Assembly (NCBI RefSeq): GCF_000213175.1 | Contig: NW_009799101.1 | Coordinates: 4,028,011-4,092,010 of the forward strand | Direction: 5' to 3' | Source: Neurospora tetrasperma FGSC 2508 | Taxonomy: Eukaryota; Ascomycota; Sordariomycetes; Sordariales; Sordariaceae | DNA length: 64,000 bases | Part shown: positions 46,006 through 58,238 of the stretch, piece after piece | Numbering within the stretch: the stretch's first letter is position 1 | Layout of the letters: each line of letters begins with the position of its first letter | The notes under the pieces: generated by a model | Databases searched by the model: none | What the model was told of the DNA's origin: nothing | What the model saw: only the letters and a program-made list of their open reading frames with translations | Made by a program: the position numbers and the translations under genes

Positions 46006-47277
46006 CTATTGCGGCTGTTCAGTCTTCGTCTCCTGATCGGTGTCATTATTGGCCATCTCGACGTCCTCCTGTGTCGCCCGCGGCGTGTCTGTTCCTTCCT
46101 CGCCGGCCTTGGCGCTGCTTGCTTTCCTCTCGTCAGTGGTCTCGGCATCGGCATCAGCATCAACGTCCATCTCCTCGGCCGTGACACCCTCGGCATCATC
46201 CGTCTTGCCGATATTGCTTTTCGAGCCGCTGGGTTGGTCAGTTGCCTCTGCTTCTGCTGATGCTGATGCTGCCGCCTTCTCCGCGTTGGCAGCCGCCTCT
46301 TCTTCCTCCGCCTTGGCCGCGTCGTAGGCGTCTTTCTCCTTCTTATATCGCTCCGCGTCCCGATCGGCTCGGTCTTCGAACTCTTTCCTGCGGTCTTCGG
46401 GGAGATCTTTCCACTCGCGCGACAACGTCTCTTCTTCGACATCGGTAATATCGCCGTTGTTCTCGTTCTCATTGTCGTTGTCGACATCTTCGGGGCTACC
46501 GGAGCCTTCGGCGGCTTCCTTGCTGGCCGCCGCCGCCGCCGCCTTTGCCACAGCTGCCTTCTCCTTCGACGCGGCGCGCTTGTCGTCGCAGTAGAGTTCA
46601 AACGCGCTGCTCGGCTTGAGGGGCCTGAGGGTGCCCTTGTGCAGACCGTTAGTCGGCTGGGCGGCCGAGAAGGCGTCGGAACTCGGCGACTGGGTCTGAA
46701 GGTTCTGGTTGATAAAGGTGGCGCCTGCGGCACTAGGCAGGTCGAGGTTGGGCATGGCAGAGGGCTTGCGATGTCCCCGCTTGATACGCAAGGGCTTCTC
46801 CTTTGGCTGCACGGTTGTGGCTGTCAGCTTACCGACCCGACCTGTGCGTGATTGATGAAGGGATGTATGGTGATGGTGATGATGATGATGCTGATTGTGA
46901 TGGCGAGTATGTCCGCCCGGATGGAGAGGTGATCCTGGGGGTGATGATATGGCGTCACGTACTGTGGGCGGCGGGCTGGGGCTGCCGTCAGAGTCCTCCA
47001 CGTTAGTGCTCGTCCTCTTGGCCAACTGCTCAAGAAGGAACGCTCGCTCCAGCCTCATCTTCTCAACCTGGCGCTTCAGCCGGGCCAGACGCAGGCGAGC
47101 GGCATCGTTGGCCTCCTCAACCTCGGTGGTGCGCTGCTTCAGCTGGATGCACTTCCTGCGATAAGCCTCCTCGACCGAGGGAGGCAGCTGTGGCGGAACT
47201 GAGCTCGCTGATGGGGGGCGATGGGCAGAAGGGTCAGTAACCTTTTTCTTCATTTTGAGGATGATGGAGGAAGACAT
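46006..47277 (-). CDS. HMG-box protein, INO80-complex subunit type (Nhp10-like)
   Basis: A single exon of 423 residues. The ATG at 47277 (MSSSIILKMKKK) is used because the upstream codons have no ATG. Residues about 30-90 form a coiled coil, EEAYRRKCIQLKQRTTEVEE to AFLLEQLAKR. This resembles the N-terminal helix of fungal Nhp10-like and animal INO80F subunits. A His-rich run (about 46860-46900) and a basic segment follow. An HMG box begins LRPLKPSSAFELYCDDKR and resumes after an Ala/Glu/Asp/Asn insertion at LSREWKDLPEDRRKEFEDRA. The tail is Ala/Glu/Asp-rich. The inserted acidic stretch inside the box is unusual and may be a variable loop. Such subunits help INO80 bind nucleosomes. Stop TAG; the frame then runs 27 codons to TAA. 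It diverges from CCT8 across about 1 kb. Confidence 0.8.
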   Translation of the reverse strand: MSSSIILKMKKKVTDPSAHRPPSASSVPPQLPPSVEEAYRRKCIQLKQRTTEVEEANDAARLRLARLKRQVEKMRLERAFLLEQLAKRTSTNVEDSDGSPSPPPTVRDAISSPPGSPLHPGGHTRHHNQHHHHHHHHTSLHQSRTGRVGKLTATTVQPKEKPLRIKRGHRKPSAMPNLDLPSAAGATFINQNLQTQSPSSDAFSAAQPTNGLHKGTLRPLKPSSAFELYCDDKRAASKEKAAVAKAAAAAASKEAAEGSGSPEDVDNDNENENNGDITDVEEETLSREWKDLPEDRRKEFEDRADRDAERYKKEKDAYDAAKAEEEEAAANAEKAAASASAEAEATDQPSGSKSNIGKTDDAEGVTAEEMDVDADADAETTDERKASSAKAGEEGTDTPRATQEDVEMANNDTDQETKTEQPQ

Positions 47278-48286
47278 GACGAGGAATAATGGATGGAGAA
47301 GGAGGAATTCGCAAAGCGCAATTGCAAGGTAAGGCAAGGGAACAAAGGGAAAAACGGATGGAGGTGGCAGGGCAGAATATGGAGGAGATGTGGGAACGTG
47401 TCTTGGGTGTTTGGGAACCTGGACCTACCTGGTGCCATTGTTGGAGTAGTTCTACCGTGGTGGTGGTGAATTAATGATTAATAGTGGAGTTGTTCGTGTT
47501 TGCGATCGTGAATCGTTACAAGAATGACGAACGAAGGGAAAGAAAAAGCAAAGCGACTTGTTGTTTGCAGAAAGCGAGAAGAGAAGGGAGCGTAAAAAGG
47601 GCCGGCCACCTGCTGCTTTAAACCTGCACTGTCTGTCTGTCGGGCGGTCACAATGGAAATGAAAGTTGAAGTTGGGACGGAGAGAAGGAACAAGTGAATC
47701 AATGGACTGGACTGAGTGGACGTGGATGGCGGCGGCGGCGGGACCTGAAAGTCACGAAACGACCAAAACGCCCGTCTGTCCACGTACCGCTGTAACAATC
47801 GCGACGGGACAAGGCTGATCATGTACCCAAGTACGCTACACTACGTACAGTTACAGGCCCACTATTTCGGTAGCTAAGAGATGGATCCCAGCTGCTGTTC
47901 TGGATGCTCCCTCTGAAAGTCGACAATTCTTGGTTGCGAGATCAGGGACGGGATGCTCTGGCATATTCAAATAGTATGGAGTATATATGGAGGTATTAAA
48001 CGCTTAGCTCCCAACTGGAGCAGCTTCGCCGAATGGAGGTCTGAAGCTTCCCTATCCACATAGGTAGTCCAACTGTTGCCTGCCGCCAAGTCCGTCACTG
48101 GCCACTGCTGTCTTCTATCCGCTTCATCGACTTTTTTTGTGGGCCCCGCACCGCTTGGGGGGGAGGGGAGCTCCTGAGGAGGGAGGTCCATTTGGCATTT
48201 GGCTACGGCCAGTGAAGACACCGCAAGACAGAGGAAGCCCGACCAAAACAACACAGATTCAGGAGAAACACCAGAATCAGCCCACC
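47278..48286. other. Bidirectional promoter between HMG and CCT8 genes
   Basis: About 1 kb between divergent start codons. GC/AT composition is mixed, with short A/G-rich leader sequence before the HMG start. No conserved element could be named with confidence. Confidence 0.5.
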
Positions 48287-50249
48287 ATGTCCTTGAATAT
48301 CCCCAACGCCCCGAACGCCGGCCTGTTCAAAGGCGGCTACAACAAGTAGGTTTTGTCTCTTTTTGTTCCCCTGGCTCTGCTTCTTGCCAGCAATCGACGT
48401 CAAGTCCTACTACCCCGCCAAACTCCCCTCCGTCACTTTACCTGCGCCTATGCGGTCCCAAGGGGTTCATGATCTATCTATACATACGGCAATACCAAGA
48501 CAGGGACCCAAGCTCTAACCATGGCACAACACCAACAGCTACGATTCCGAGGATGGCGCCGTTCTTCGCAACATCGATGCCTGCAGGGCCATCTCCTCGA
48601 CCGTCCAGACCTCCCTCGGCCCCTTTGGACGCAACAAGATCGTCATCAACCACCTCCAGAAGATGATCCTGACCTCCGACGCCGCTACCATTCTCCGCGA
48701 GCTCGATGTCGTCCACCCCGCCGCCAAGCTGCTGGTCATGGCCAGTCAACAACAAGAATCCGAGATGGGCGATGCTACCAACCTTGTCATCATCCTTGCC
48801 GGTGAGCTCCTGAAGAAGGCCGAGGATCTGTTGCGCATGGGTCTCAAGACTTCCGACATTGTCACCGGTTACGAGCGCGCCCAGAAGATTGCCCTGGACA
48901 CCCTGGAGGAGCTTGTTGTCGACAAGGTGGAGGACTTGCGCTCGCAGGCCGGTTTGAGCAAGGCCATCAGGACCGTTATTGCCAGCAAGCAGAACGGCAG
49001 CGAGGACTTCCTCGCTGATCTGGTCGCCGAGGCCATCCTTGCCGTTCTCCCCAAGAACCCCGCCAACTTCAACGTTGACAACATCCGCGTTGTCAAGATT
49101 ATGGGTGGCAGCCTCGAACAGAGCCGGGTCGTCAAGGGCATGGTCTTCCCCAAGGAGCCCAGCGGCACCGTCAAGAAGGCCAAGAAGGCCAAGGTCGGTG
49201 TCTACACCTGCCCCATCGATACCAGCCAGACCGAGACCAAGGGCACCGTCCTACTACACAACGCCCAGGAAATGCTCGACTTCACAAAGGGAGAGGAGAA
49301 CCAGCTCGAGACGATGATCAAGGAGCTCTACAACTCCGGCCTCAGAGTCGTCGTTGCCGGTTCCACAGTCGGTGAGCTGGCGATGCACTACCTCAACAGA
49401 TACGGCATCCTGGTTCTCAAGGTTCTGTCCAAGTTCGAGCTCAGGCGCGTATGCAGAGTTGTCGGTGCCACTCCCCTGGCCCGTCTGGGTGCGCCCATGC
49501 CCGACGAGATGGGCAGCATCGACGTTGTGGAGACTATGGAGATTGGCGGTGACCGCGTTACCGTGTTTAGACAGGAGGATGAGGTTACAAGGACAGCAAC
49601 CCTCGTTCTGCGGGGCGCTACTCAGAACCACCTCGATGATGTTGAGCGTGCCGTCGATGACGGTGTCAACGTCGTCAAGGCCATCACAAAGGATGCTCGC
49701 TTGGTCCCTGGCGCCGGCGCCACTGAGATCCAGCTCGTCGAGAGGATACAGGCTATTGGCGAGAGAACCCAGGGTCTCGCGCAGTACTCGATCAAGAAGT
49801 TCGGTGAGGCATTCGAGGTCGTTCCCAGGTTATTGGCGGAGAGCGCTGGTCTGGATGCCACCGAGGTGCTTAGCAGGCTCTATGCCGCCCATCAGAAGAA
49901 GGACACTTGGTCCACAGGTGTGGATATCGAGGTATGTTTCATCCATGTATTCATCCTGATCTGAGCAGTGACTGACAAGTTTACAGAACAACGACAACAC
50001 CGGTACCCTTGATGCCGTGAAGGAGGGTATTCTCGATCTCCTTGTAACCAAGCAGTGGGCTATCAAGCTCGCCACCGAGGCTGCCAGGACGGTTCTTTCT
50101 GTTGATCAGATTATTGTTGCCAGACAAGCCGGTGGTCCTAAGCCCCCCGGTCCCAACCCTGTAAGTTTTCCACAAGTCCGCCTTTTCTTGACCGACTCGG
50201 AAATTTGTTGCTAACTACCTATCTACGACAGAACTGGGATGAGGACTGA
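48287..50249 (+). CDS. CCT8: Chaperonin CCT/TRiC subunit theta
   Basis: Exons 48287-48345, 48539-49931, 49987-50160 and 50232-50249 give 547 residues, the usual CCT8 length. The last exon codes only Asn-Trp-Asp-Glu-Asp. Group II chaperonin motifs are visible: SSTVQTSLGPFGRNKI, LTSDAATILRELDVVHP, GDATNLVIILAGELL (the ATP-binding Gly-Asp-Ala-Thr), and LVPGAGATEIQL near the equatorial C-terminal half. The theta subunit is indicated by the N-terminus (NIPNAPNAGLFKGGY) and by the segment around VVKIMGGSL. The protein forms one position in the eight-subunit ring that folds actin, tubulin and WD40 proteins in the cytosol. The first intron (193 bp) follows 19 codons, in keeping with early introns in this gene family. 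Codon use is strongly biased. Stop TGA. Confidence 0.95.
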
Positions 50250-51101
50250 TCTGTTAGAAGAGCGAAAACCGTGTAATTGAGCCAAAGGGATAGATACTGC
50301 GGCTTGTGAAATGAATTTGTTGATATGGGCAGCAAGGTGACATAGCCGTGTACTCAAAGTAATACCCAAATTTCGGTCTGGCCAAGATCTGTCTGCCCTT
50401 TCCACTTCACTCGATCGAAAAGTCTACATTCCAATGATGTCCCACTGTTGTCGTTGCGTGTCATTGCAATACTCTTTTTTGCTCGACCACCTGCCACAAC
50501 ACTTCTGTTTCCTGTCGCTGTCAAAGACTCGCGGACGCCTCTCACTTCAGGGTCGACCGCGCAATTCTATACCAAGAGAGAACCTCCATTCTAGGCCCCA
50601 ATGGTATTCGCTTTATTGCCTATTCCTCTATCTTCATTCCACCGTCGCTCTGGCCTCACTTTTTACGTTTCCCGAAATGATCATCGCCCCTCTACTCCCA
50701 AACATCTCACGTTAACATTGATATCGACTTGATCAATGTTCCCTTCCTCATCGATCCATGTGAGCGAACATGCAAATACGACGCCCGATCGATGTCTTGC
50801 ATCGAAAGAAATTATTCACGTAGCACCAGAAACTATTTATCTCCGAGTCTGCTCAACCGCGAGTGATTGATCGTGGTCAAAAGTCAGGAGGGCGTTAAGA
50901 GTTTCATGGAGTTCTTGCCGAGGTCTTTCCCGGATTCCGTAAGCCGCTGTATATCTTAAATATCATACATGGTAAGTTGTGGATAGGTAGGTAGGTAATC
51001 TAGTCTGACAGATATTTGAGTGAGATAGCACCGTCCCATGCATGCTTTTCTTCCCATTTCGGTTATCATTTTCAGTTGTGTCTTCATTGTGTGGGGTGTA
51101 G

Positions 51102-51145
51102 CTAGGTAGGTAGGTAGGTAAGTAGGTAGGTAGGTAGGTAAGTAT
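51102..51145 (+). repeat. (GTAG)n microsatellite
   Basis: Interrupted tetranucleotide repeat of about ten GTAG units with occasional GTAA variants. A smaller cluster lies 110 bp upstream. Such TAGG/CCTA tracts are scattered in Neurospora-like genomes. Confidence 0.85.
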
Positions 51146-51661
51146 GGATATCCATCTTTCCTCGGGTCTTCTTCTTCGACCGAGGAGTACTTGTAGTTCG
51201 TGCTACCTAGTTTTCCTCTAAGGACCCAGTTACTGACCGCTCATCAGCCGTGAAGTGTTGAACTACGCAAGATGGTTAGGTGGGCCATGGATGTAAAGGT
51301 TAGTACTGAAGGTTGGTTTCCATTTGTTTATGTCGTTCACGTCTATATCAGAAAAACAGAAACCAGACTGATGTCAAATGAATGGTATATGAGTTTGCTG
51401 GGGCGCATTTTAACTAGACACTTCACGATGGCAACTAAACAGAAAGAACATGCAACAAGGACACTCGCGTATTGTTCCGTTGAGCCTATCTATCGATTTC
51501 CCCTCTAATACACACACCTGACGTACTACCCACCAGCTTCCATAGACCCTCCCTCCCTCCTTTTCCGTCGCTACATGATGGATAGATAGATGGGCGTGGG
51601 TGGAGAGGAGAGGCTTTTTCAGAAAGAAGAAAAAACAAGGGCGAGAAGGAAACAAACAAAC

Positions 51662-51679
51662 AAAAAAAAAAAAAAAAAA
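51662..51679 (-). terminator. Oligo-T Pol III terminator of the tRNA-like gene
   Basis: Eighteen A on the plus strand, i.e. a T18 run on the minus strand, starting 7 bases past the likely 3' end of the tRNA-like gene. A T run of this kind close behind the gene is the standard Pol III stop signal. Confidence 0.6.
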
Positions 51680-51686
51680 GCGTGAG

Positions 51687-51781
51687 CGTCCCGTAACGGA
51701 CTCGAACCGTTGTCTTCCTGCGGCACGTATGCAGACGCGGAATTTCCACGCCGGGAATGTTACCAATTACACCAACGAGCC
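51687..51781 (-). tRNA. tRNA or tRNA-derived gene, isotype uncertain, probable intron
   Basis: On the minus strand the 5' part GGCTCGTTGGTGTAATTGG followed by TAACAT looks like an acceptor strand plus a complete D arm with box A, most similar to Gln/Glu-type tRNAs. Near the 3' end AACGGTTCGAGTCCGTT is a perfect T arm and box B. It is followed by ACGGGAC, which pairs with GGCTCGT at six of seven positions. The total of about 95 bases exceeds a class I tRNA by about 22, suggesting an intron in the anticodon loop. The anticodon stem is ambiguous: CCGGC/GCCGC gives four of five pairs with GGA in the loop, but other registers exist. It may be a decayed copy. The downstream T run supports transcription by Pol III. 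Confidence 0.5.
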
Positions 51782-54700
51782 GCCCACGGGAAGGGAGCTG
51801 GTGACGGGAAGTTATATGTCTAGAAGGGGGGACACGGGGGTTGGACTTGGGATGACTCTTGGTACGGGATTTGGCAGGATGGGCAGGTACGGGCAGGAGT
51901 GACGAGCAGATGGGATGGAAGGAGCGGTAGGTAGGAACTGGCGGACGACCAGGCCTACAGATGGATTTCAAGCCAGCCGCGATGAGACAAGCTGCCCAAG
52001 CAAAAGAGGGCACGAGTTTTGCAGACCTTCCCGTTCACTGCCTCTCAGATAACCAACCTAATGCTTGAAAATCACAAGATGGAGAGACCTAGGTATGGAA
52101 GAATTGGCATGTCAAAGCCAAGAAGAATGCAGTGATGGTCATCATAGATGCGGGTGTACATTGGAGGAGTCATCCTCGAGTGTCTCCCGCGGCGAATTGA
52201 TTCATGATTTGCAACTTCCATTGCGAAGTGTGAAACTCGCATCAACTCAGCTTTGGTTTGGCGGACCTGCCCCTGCCCCTGGCCCTGACTCTAAGTGATG
52301 ATTATGTGACACCCTGGTTGCGGAGGTTTGAAGGACTTTTGAAGTGCCTTGTACACAATTTATACTGTTTATTCATTCAATCTACACATGGCTCACCGGG
52401 ATGTCTGATAGTTCACGGCTACGAGCCTAAGTAATTGTTGACGTCTATGTTTCGTTTCCTGAGCATAATATATGCACATTGTCTGAAAAGAGACCGGATG
52501 GTTCACGATATCTACGGGGTGATTTTTGACCCGTAATCTATAACTAGATGGTAATGTTGAAAGACGGACCTGAGGAAACTGGTGATGTGTGTCTGGAAGG
52601 GGGGAATGCGAGTCCAAGGGTGCAATGCACGAGTGTCTGGAGACTAGATAGGATAGTACAGAACCGCTCCGTTCTCGAAGTCTTTCCTGTAAATCTCCTT
52701 GATTTGTTTTTTTTCCGGTTCAGCTACCGAGGCCTTCTTGCTTCAGATCATCTCTTGCTCTTGCTGCGAATACAGACCGAAAAAGTACTATCAGCGTTTG
52801 ATAGGGTTTGTTGAACAAAACCAATGCACCATCACTCGTATCATCGTAAGCGCGAACTTCGCTAGACGAGGGGATATCACCGAGGAGCATCAAGCGGCCA
52901 CTTCATGTCCCAACTTGTTGTTCGAGTTCAGTAATTGAACATTCATCCATCGTCATATCACTCCATGTATGTCAATTATTTGCCTGAAGGAGGCGGTGAG
53001 AGAGATTTTCCTGGTCAGAAACACAACGCTAAAAGGTCTCAAACAGCGCGGCTAATGCTTACTCGGTGTTGGATCTGTAATGGATCATCATCGCCATATT
53101 AACATGCCCATGTGTAATATAAGGTCAGTGCGTCTGCATACGACTTTGCAATGCCTTCTTACTTGAGACGGGGATCTAAGATAGGTTGAGGAAAGAAAGA
53201 CTGACGCGAAATTAGAGCCGATTGGCTCTTCAAGTTTCGTATCACCAGATCACGCACGGCCCCTATATGATGTAAGTAAGTAGTCGTTGGTGATGATGCT
53301 GCGGGGCCCTATATCTGGTGGCGGTAAATGTGAAGTAAGGTCAGAATTCATCTTGACCAAACACATCTGGCAGCAAGCAGTTCACCCGCCTCCATGAAAC
53401 AAAAACTCGCAAGTTAATACTGGAAATGCGGGGGAGATCCGAGAGGCCATCCATCGATCTTGAAGCTGCGACGGAAAGAAGATCGCTGGATCGCTCGGAC
53501 GCACAAGTCCCGGAGTTATCGCCTTCTTTCTCTTAGTCCCACGGCTGGGATGGTTTGGCCATCACATCACAGTGATCCGATACCATGGGGCTAGCTTGTG
53601 CACCGGTATGTATGTAGTGTTGTTGGGGAAATAGCTTCATCGGCCGTGTCCCGTGTGTGCTACCCCGGATGTGATTGGGAATCTGAAGAGAAGTTGAAAC
53701 GTAAGCGAGGCAGGGGATGAGCTTCTCAAGCAACTGGGAAACACCCTTTTGGTCGATTCGATTCAGCTTCAGTTCAGACCGGCAACCAGCGACACTTCCC
53801 GCGGTCTGGAGCTCCAGTCCTTGTTTCCCCAGAGTCCCAAACGAACCAGCGCTCGCGGCTGTCAACGCTTGAACCTTGCGAGCCGCGATGCTTTTTTACG
53901 GCGTCGCGCCCGTCTGCAATATCCGCGGGATAGGATGCCGATTTGCTCGTCTCTTTCTTGGCAAGATGAAACTGGGAAAGGGAGCCGAGGCAATTGCCAT
54001 GAACAGGTGGACCGTGGGATGAAGCTAAGTCACGGACTCAAGCCGCCTGACCTGGAGGCTGTCGGCGATGAATCTGATATCAGAGCGATACGTATGATGG
54101 GGCTGTTTGTCTTCCCCGTCGATGCCGTTCCAGCCGTGATGCCGACGAACGGCCTCTGGGATTTTCGGGACATCGCAAGAACCATGGAGCGCACGGCCAC
54201 ATGGACTGGCCAACTGGAGTCACGGGCGCGAGTAGAGCTGCCGTTCTGAGTTGAGATCGTAGGCGGTGTTGTATTAGACTGTTGGAAAAGGCCATCATAG
54301 GTAGCAGTCGCTAATATAGTCATAGTTGGGTTCGCTCATCACTCTTACTAGTGTATATTTGGTATATCGCCGGGTGCAGACAACCTATATAGGCGAGTTC
54401 GGCCAGTGCATTCATTCCTCGCCGCCAGGGAAGACGCAAGGATTTGGTGAACTCTGGCGGTCTCCATGTCGCAGTCGGACGCACGAAATCACATGCTTGG
54501 GACCAATGTCTGTTGTTGACCCTGAAAAGCTTCATTTTACCTTGCAGATGGCGGATATGAAGTCTGGAGTCTGGGTAATAACAAGTCGGCTTTTACCTGT
54601 AGTAGCATTATATACGCAGTATACGCCTGTATCTTATACGGGTGGAGCCAATGAAAAAGCGGAAGACAGACACTTATGGACTTAGTTCAAAGGCGCCGCG

Positions 54701-57700
54701 AGTGTAAAGCCGTGTGTGAAGGTATAATCAATGATACCAGTCATGGAAATTGACGATGACTTCTCTTTGAGCTTCATTCTTGTCTTAATTTTCTCAAAAA
54801 AAATTTTCTATTTTTTATTATTTTCTTTCAAGTTTTTCTCGTTCGGTCGATTAGAGGCAACTGCTCCCCTGCTGAGGGTGCAAGCCCAGTTGGACAAATC
54901 ATCTCCCGTCATGCCCGCCCAGCTGGGAGAAGTGGATCAAGCGTGAGTACAGTACCCACTTACATATAGGCCCCCACTCCTAATTTCCAGCAAGTCATGC
55001 TTTTCGGAAGGTGCGATATCAGCAACATCATGAGCTAAGTAGGTAGGAACAGCTGAAACTCTTGTCTTTTTGATAGTCGTAGGGAAGGTGCAGCTTGAGG
55101 ATGACAAAGGAAATTTTCACGTAATTTACCTCTACATACTATGTGCCGAGCTGCTAACCGTAACCGGCCGTGGCGACATCTAGCCCAGGCAGACGGACTA
55201 TTGAAAGTCCATCTTCCACCAGACTGACCATCTCGTAATCCTCCAATGTAGGTCCTAACCATGGCATCAACCCCGCGCGCCAGACGACGACCTTCCTTTA
55301 CTTCGCACCCACATCATCTCCAGCCAGCTCGACCAGTCCACACGGAAAGGCCGTTGAAACGGTTTCAAGGGTATCAGGCAGACCGCTGCTAGTACGCTTG
55401 AAGAAGGTGTCTAGTCTATCTGGTGTACATAATCCAATCTTACAGTCTTGCGGACCCTGAAGAAGCGCCACCCTCCCACGCGCTTGGCACACTCGCAAAC
55501 GACACCATATTTCCGCAATACCTTCCAGAGCAGGGAACTCCTGACAAGACTGGAGACCACAGAAACCCTCACAGGCCTCCTCGGTCTCTGAGCCAATATC
55601 CGCGCCAAAATGCCGACAGCTCTCCAGGTCCAGAAGCCCGGCGATAGGTGGGGGCGATGAGGTGATGGCCAGGGGGGAATCCGGGAAGGGGGGAGCAGGA
55701 CAGGCAAGACACGAAGGGGACTCTACCAGGAAGCCGGGCCTGTCAGGGAACCTGGAACACTCCAGGAAGCATCCGCGACAAGTGATGTGCGCTGGATTTC
55801 TATGTATGGCACCGCCACGTGCTGGCAACGACATCAAGGATGCCTCTAGAGTTTCGGGTTTGACCTGCCCCTCAAGCTCCCCTGCTCCCACCTCTGCCCA
55901 ACGTCTGCCACGATGATCGGAAGAAGACGACTCGGCTTGACTCGATTCGGCTGTTGCTTCAGCCTTGCAAAGCTTCGGTAGCCAAGTCCGGTGGCGGACG
56001 TGATCGATTTGCTGCTCCGACTGCGAACATGTAGATGACCGAGATGGTTTCCTCTTTGATATCCTATACGCCTCCACCAATAGTGTCCAAATCACGTCGC
56101 ATCGCAAAAACTTCCGGTTTTGGACCTCGAAACTTTATGTGTTGGTTGGACGGCCCACGGCCCTTCCCGTCTCACACTCACCCACCCTCACCCACCTACT
56201 AACATGCTTCTGGGTGGTCTCACAACAAAAAGGTTGGCCGGAGACGAACGTACTGCGTACCGATCGCACTTTCAGGATGCTAAGAACAGATGTTTCAGCC
56301 ATGATATATCGGGTCTTGAAAATCGAAAATCGTCATGGCAGTGCTGACGATCAGTTCGCCGTTGCCTCACAACAAGGCTTTGCAAGTCTCCAGAGCAACT
56401 AGTGTACACATACCGAAGCCACGACGAAAGAAAAAGAAAATTGCAAACAAATAGAGATAATATCAGGCGCAGCACAAGCAAGGTAGTAGGTCTCATTAAC
56501 CCCTGATGCCCCTGGATGGTGGATTGTTCGGTTCACCACTCAGAACCGAGATCCCGTTGCTCGCGCGGTGGACAGCGGAAAATGTCCTTCGCTGCAGGTC
56601 CTCCTTAGCGCACGCCTGACCCGGTCAACTCCACTATCAGAGTAACGATACAAGGAACAGGGTCGGAACTGGAAGCGTCTGAGAGACGATTGGAGGACCC
56701 CAACGAGATGTCGCGGGCTCGACCAAACCCACTGACCCAGGCGGCCGGTGGCCCACCACAGCCCATGAGAGGTTCCGTTGGAGTCTTGCTCCCCCCTAGA
56801 GCGGGACGCCCCCCGATCGCTCCCATGTGTCTAGGTATGGGTCCGCCCTCCCCAGCTTGCGTGATGCAGAAGCGAGGAGTAGCACAACGCTGGCGACCTG
56901 CCTGGGTGGTTCTAACTGTTCCTGTGCTTCTGTTGCGATGCGAACCGCCCGGCACGTTAAAATCAACTGGAGCCCCGATTTTCCCTTTTCCTCCAGTCCG
57001 CTGCCTGTCTGTCACGTCCCTCTCTAGCCGCTCTTCAGTTTGTTTCTAGAAAGCCGCCCTTTTGTCGGTGGTGTCACGACCCTTCCTTTTCTCACAAGTC
57101 CACTGTATGCACACACGTCTCTCTAGTGTGTACAAACAAGTTGACGTTGGCCGAATAAAGTACCGCGCCGCCGCATCTTGACCTCAGACACTTGGCCAAT
57201 CATCCAGTCCTTGCGCGCGCGCCATACTGCTGCATTGAGCAGTCACCTGCAGAACCGCAGAAGTCGAACCGACCCGTACCGGAGTGTGGAACGAGGGAAA
57301 GGAAAGCAGGAAACAACCAAGCCGGTGCCGAGCAACCAAAGCAGTCGACGACTTCAACGATATTCTCGATTCCCTCTTACCTACGTAGCTGCTCAACGAA
57401 AGGCCCCATCGATCTCATACTCAGCCCTTTCTACTCGTCAATCCGCCGATCGTACTCTTCTACAGACGACCGATTTTTGCGCAGCCAATCAACAAAACAA
57501 GATATCTTGAACGATTGCATTGACTGGCCTTCGCTGGCTTGTTTTCTTGCGGTTCTACGAGTTGGGCGGCTCTGATACTATATTAAGCTTCAAGTCTTAT
57601 TCTTAGAGTCTTTGGAAGAGTCTTGGACCAATCGGCATTGTTGTTGGACAGACTTTGCGGCTTTCTCACTGTATCTCGTGTAGGTGCTCTGCGAGGCTAG

Positions 57701-58238
57701 CAGCCACGGGCTCACGTGGTGAGGAATTGGACCGTTGAGGACAGCAAACACGAGTGGGAAACACACCAACCAAGGTTTCGCATCGACAACTACTGGACAG
57801 CAGGAATTGATTAATACCGGCCCTCATATCGGTGGTCTTCTACTTCGAAAGAGAGAACACAAAGGACAGAGTATAGGACGGGATTTCAGTCAGCTTTGTT
57901 TCAAACAGCCATGCGCTGGTCGCCATCCCTGGGACTGTTTCCGCATTGTTGATACGGCCCCTGAAACGTACTCCAAAGGCTTGACCCAAGCGTTTTGTGA
58001 CTTCGTACAGCCTTTCCAAGGGCGACGAGCAGCGAAAGGGGAAAGAGAACTCTAGGTTTACTGCGACAGGCTTCTGATCGTCAGTCTTTTGAAGGAGATC
58101 CCGCAGAAAAGGCAAAACACTCTAGAACTGCTCGGCTGCAGATCAAATTTGCTTCCCCAGCCCAAACACCCTGCCGCGGCCTTATATTAGCTCAGCCAAC
58201 ATTCGACGTCACTTCGGTCGTCGCAAACCATCTTCCAC
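51782..58238. other. 6.4-kb gene-poor region upstream of the scaffold gene
   Basis: No firm gene. Candidates considered: a possible two-exon small gene on plus (55261-55370 joined to 55446-55647, 103 residues) with an antisense 270-codon frame at 55298-56107, and weak frames at 53749-54249 and 56690-57049 that begin with TTG. The last 1.5 kb before 58239 is probably promoter and long leader. AT-rich stretches lie near 54780-54840. Confidence 0.4.
55261..55647 (+). CDS. Possible small two-exon gene, unknown function
   Basis: An ATG at 55261 opens exon 55261-55370. A GTATCA donor and a TTACAG acceptor define a 75-bp intron, and exon 55446-55647 ends in TAG. The 103-residue product would be basic and Pro/Arg/His-rich, beginning MASTPRARRRPSFTS. 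It has no recognisable domain. On the other strand a frame of 270 codons (55298-56107) overlaps it. It lacks an ATG for its first 90 residues, so only one of the two, or neither, is real. The intron phases agree, which is the main support. This is a speculative call. Confidence 0.25.

Larger units (their letters stand above)
50250..51686. other. Intergenic region with TAGG microsatellites
   Basis: The 3' flank of CCT8, then AT-richer DNA. Short (GTAG)n tracts occur at about 50983-50997 and 51102-51145. No coding frame looks real. An 18-base A run at 51662-51679 borders the tRNA-like gene. Confidence 0.5.
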
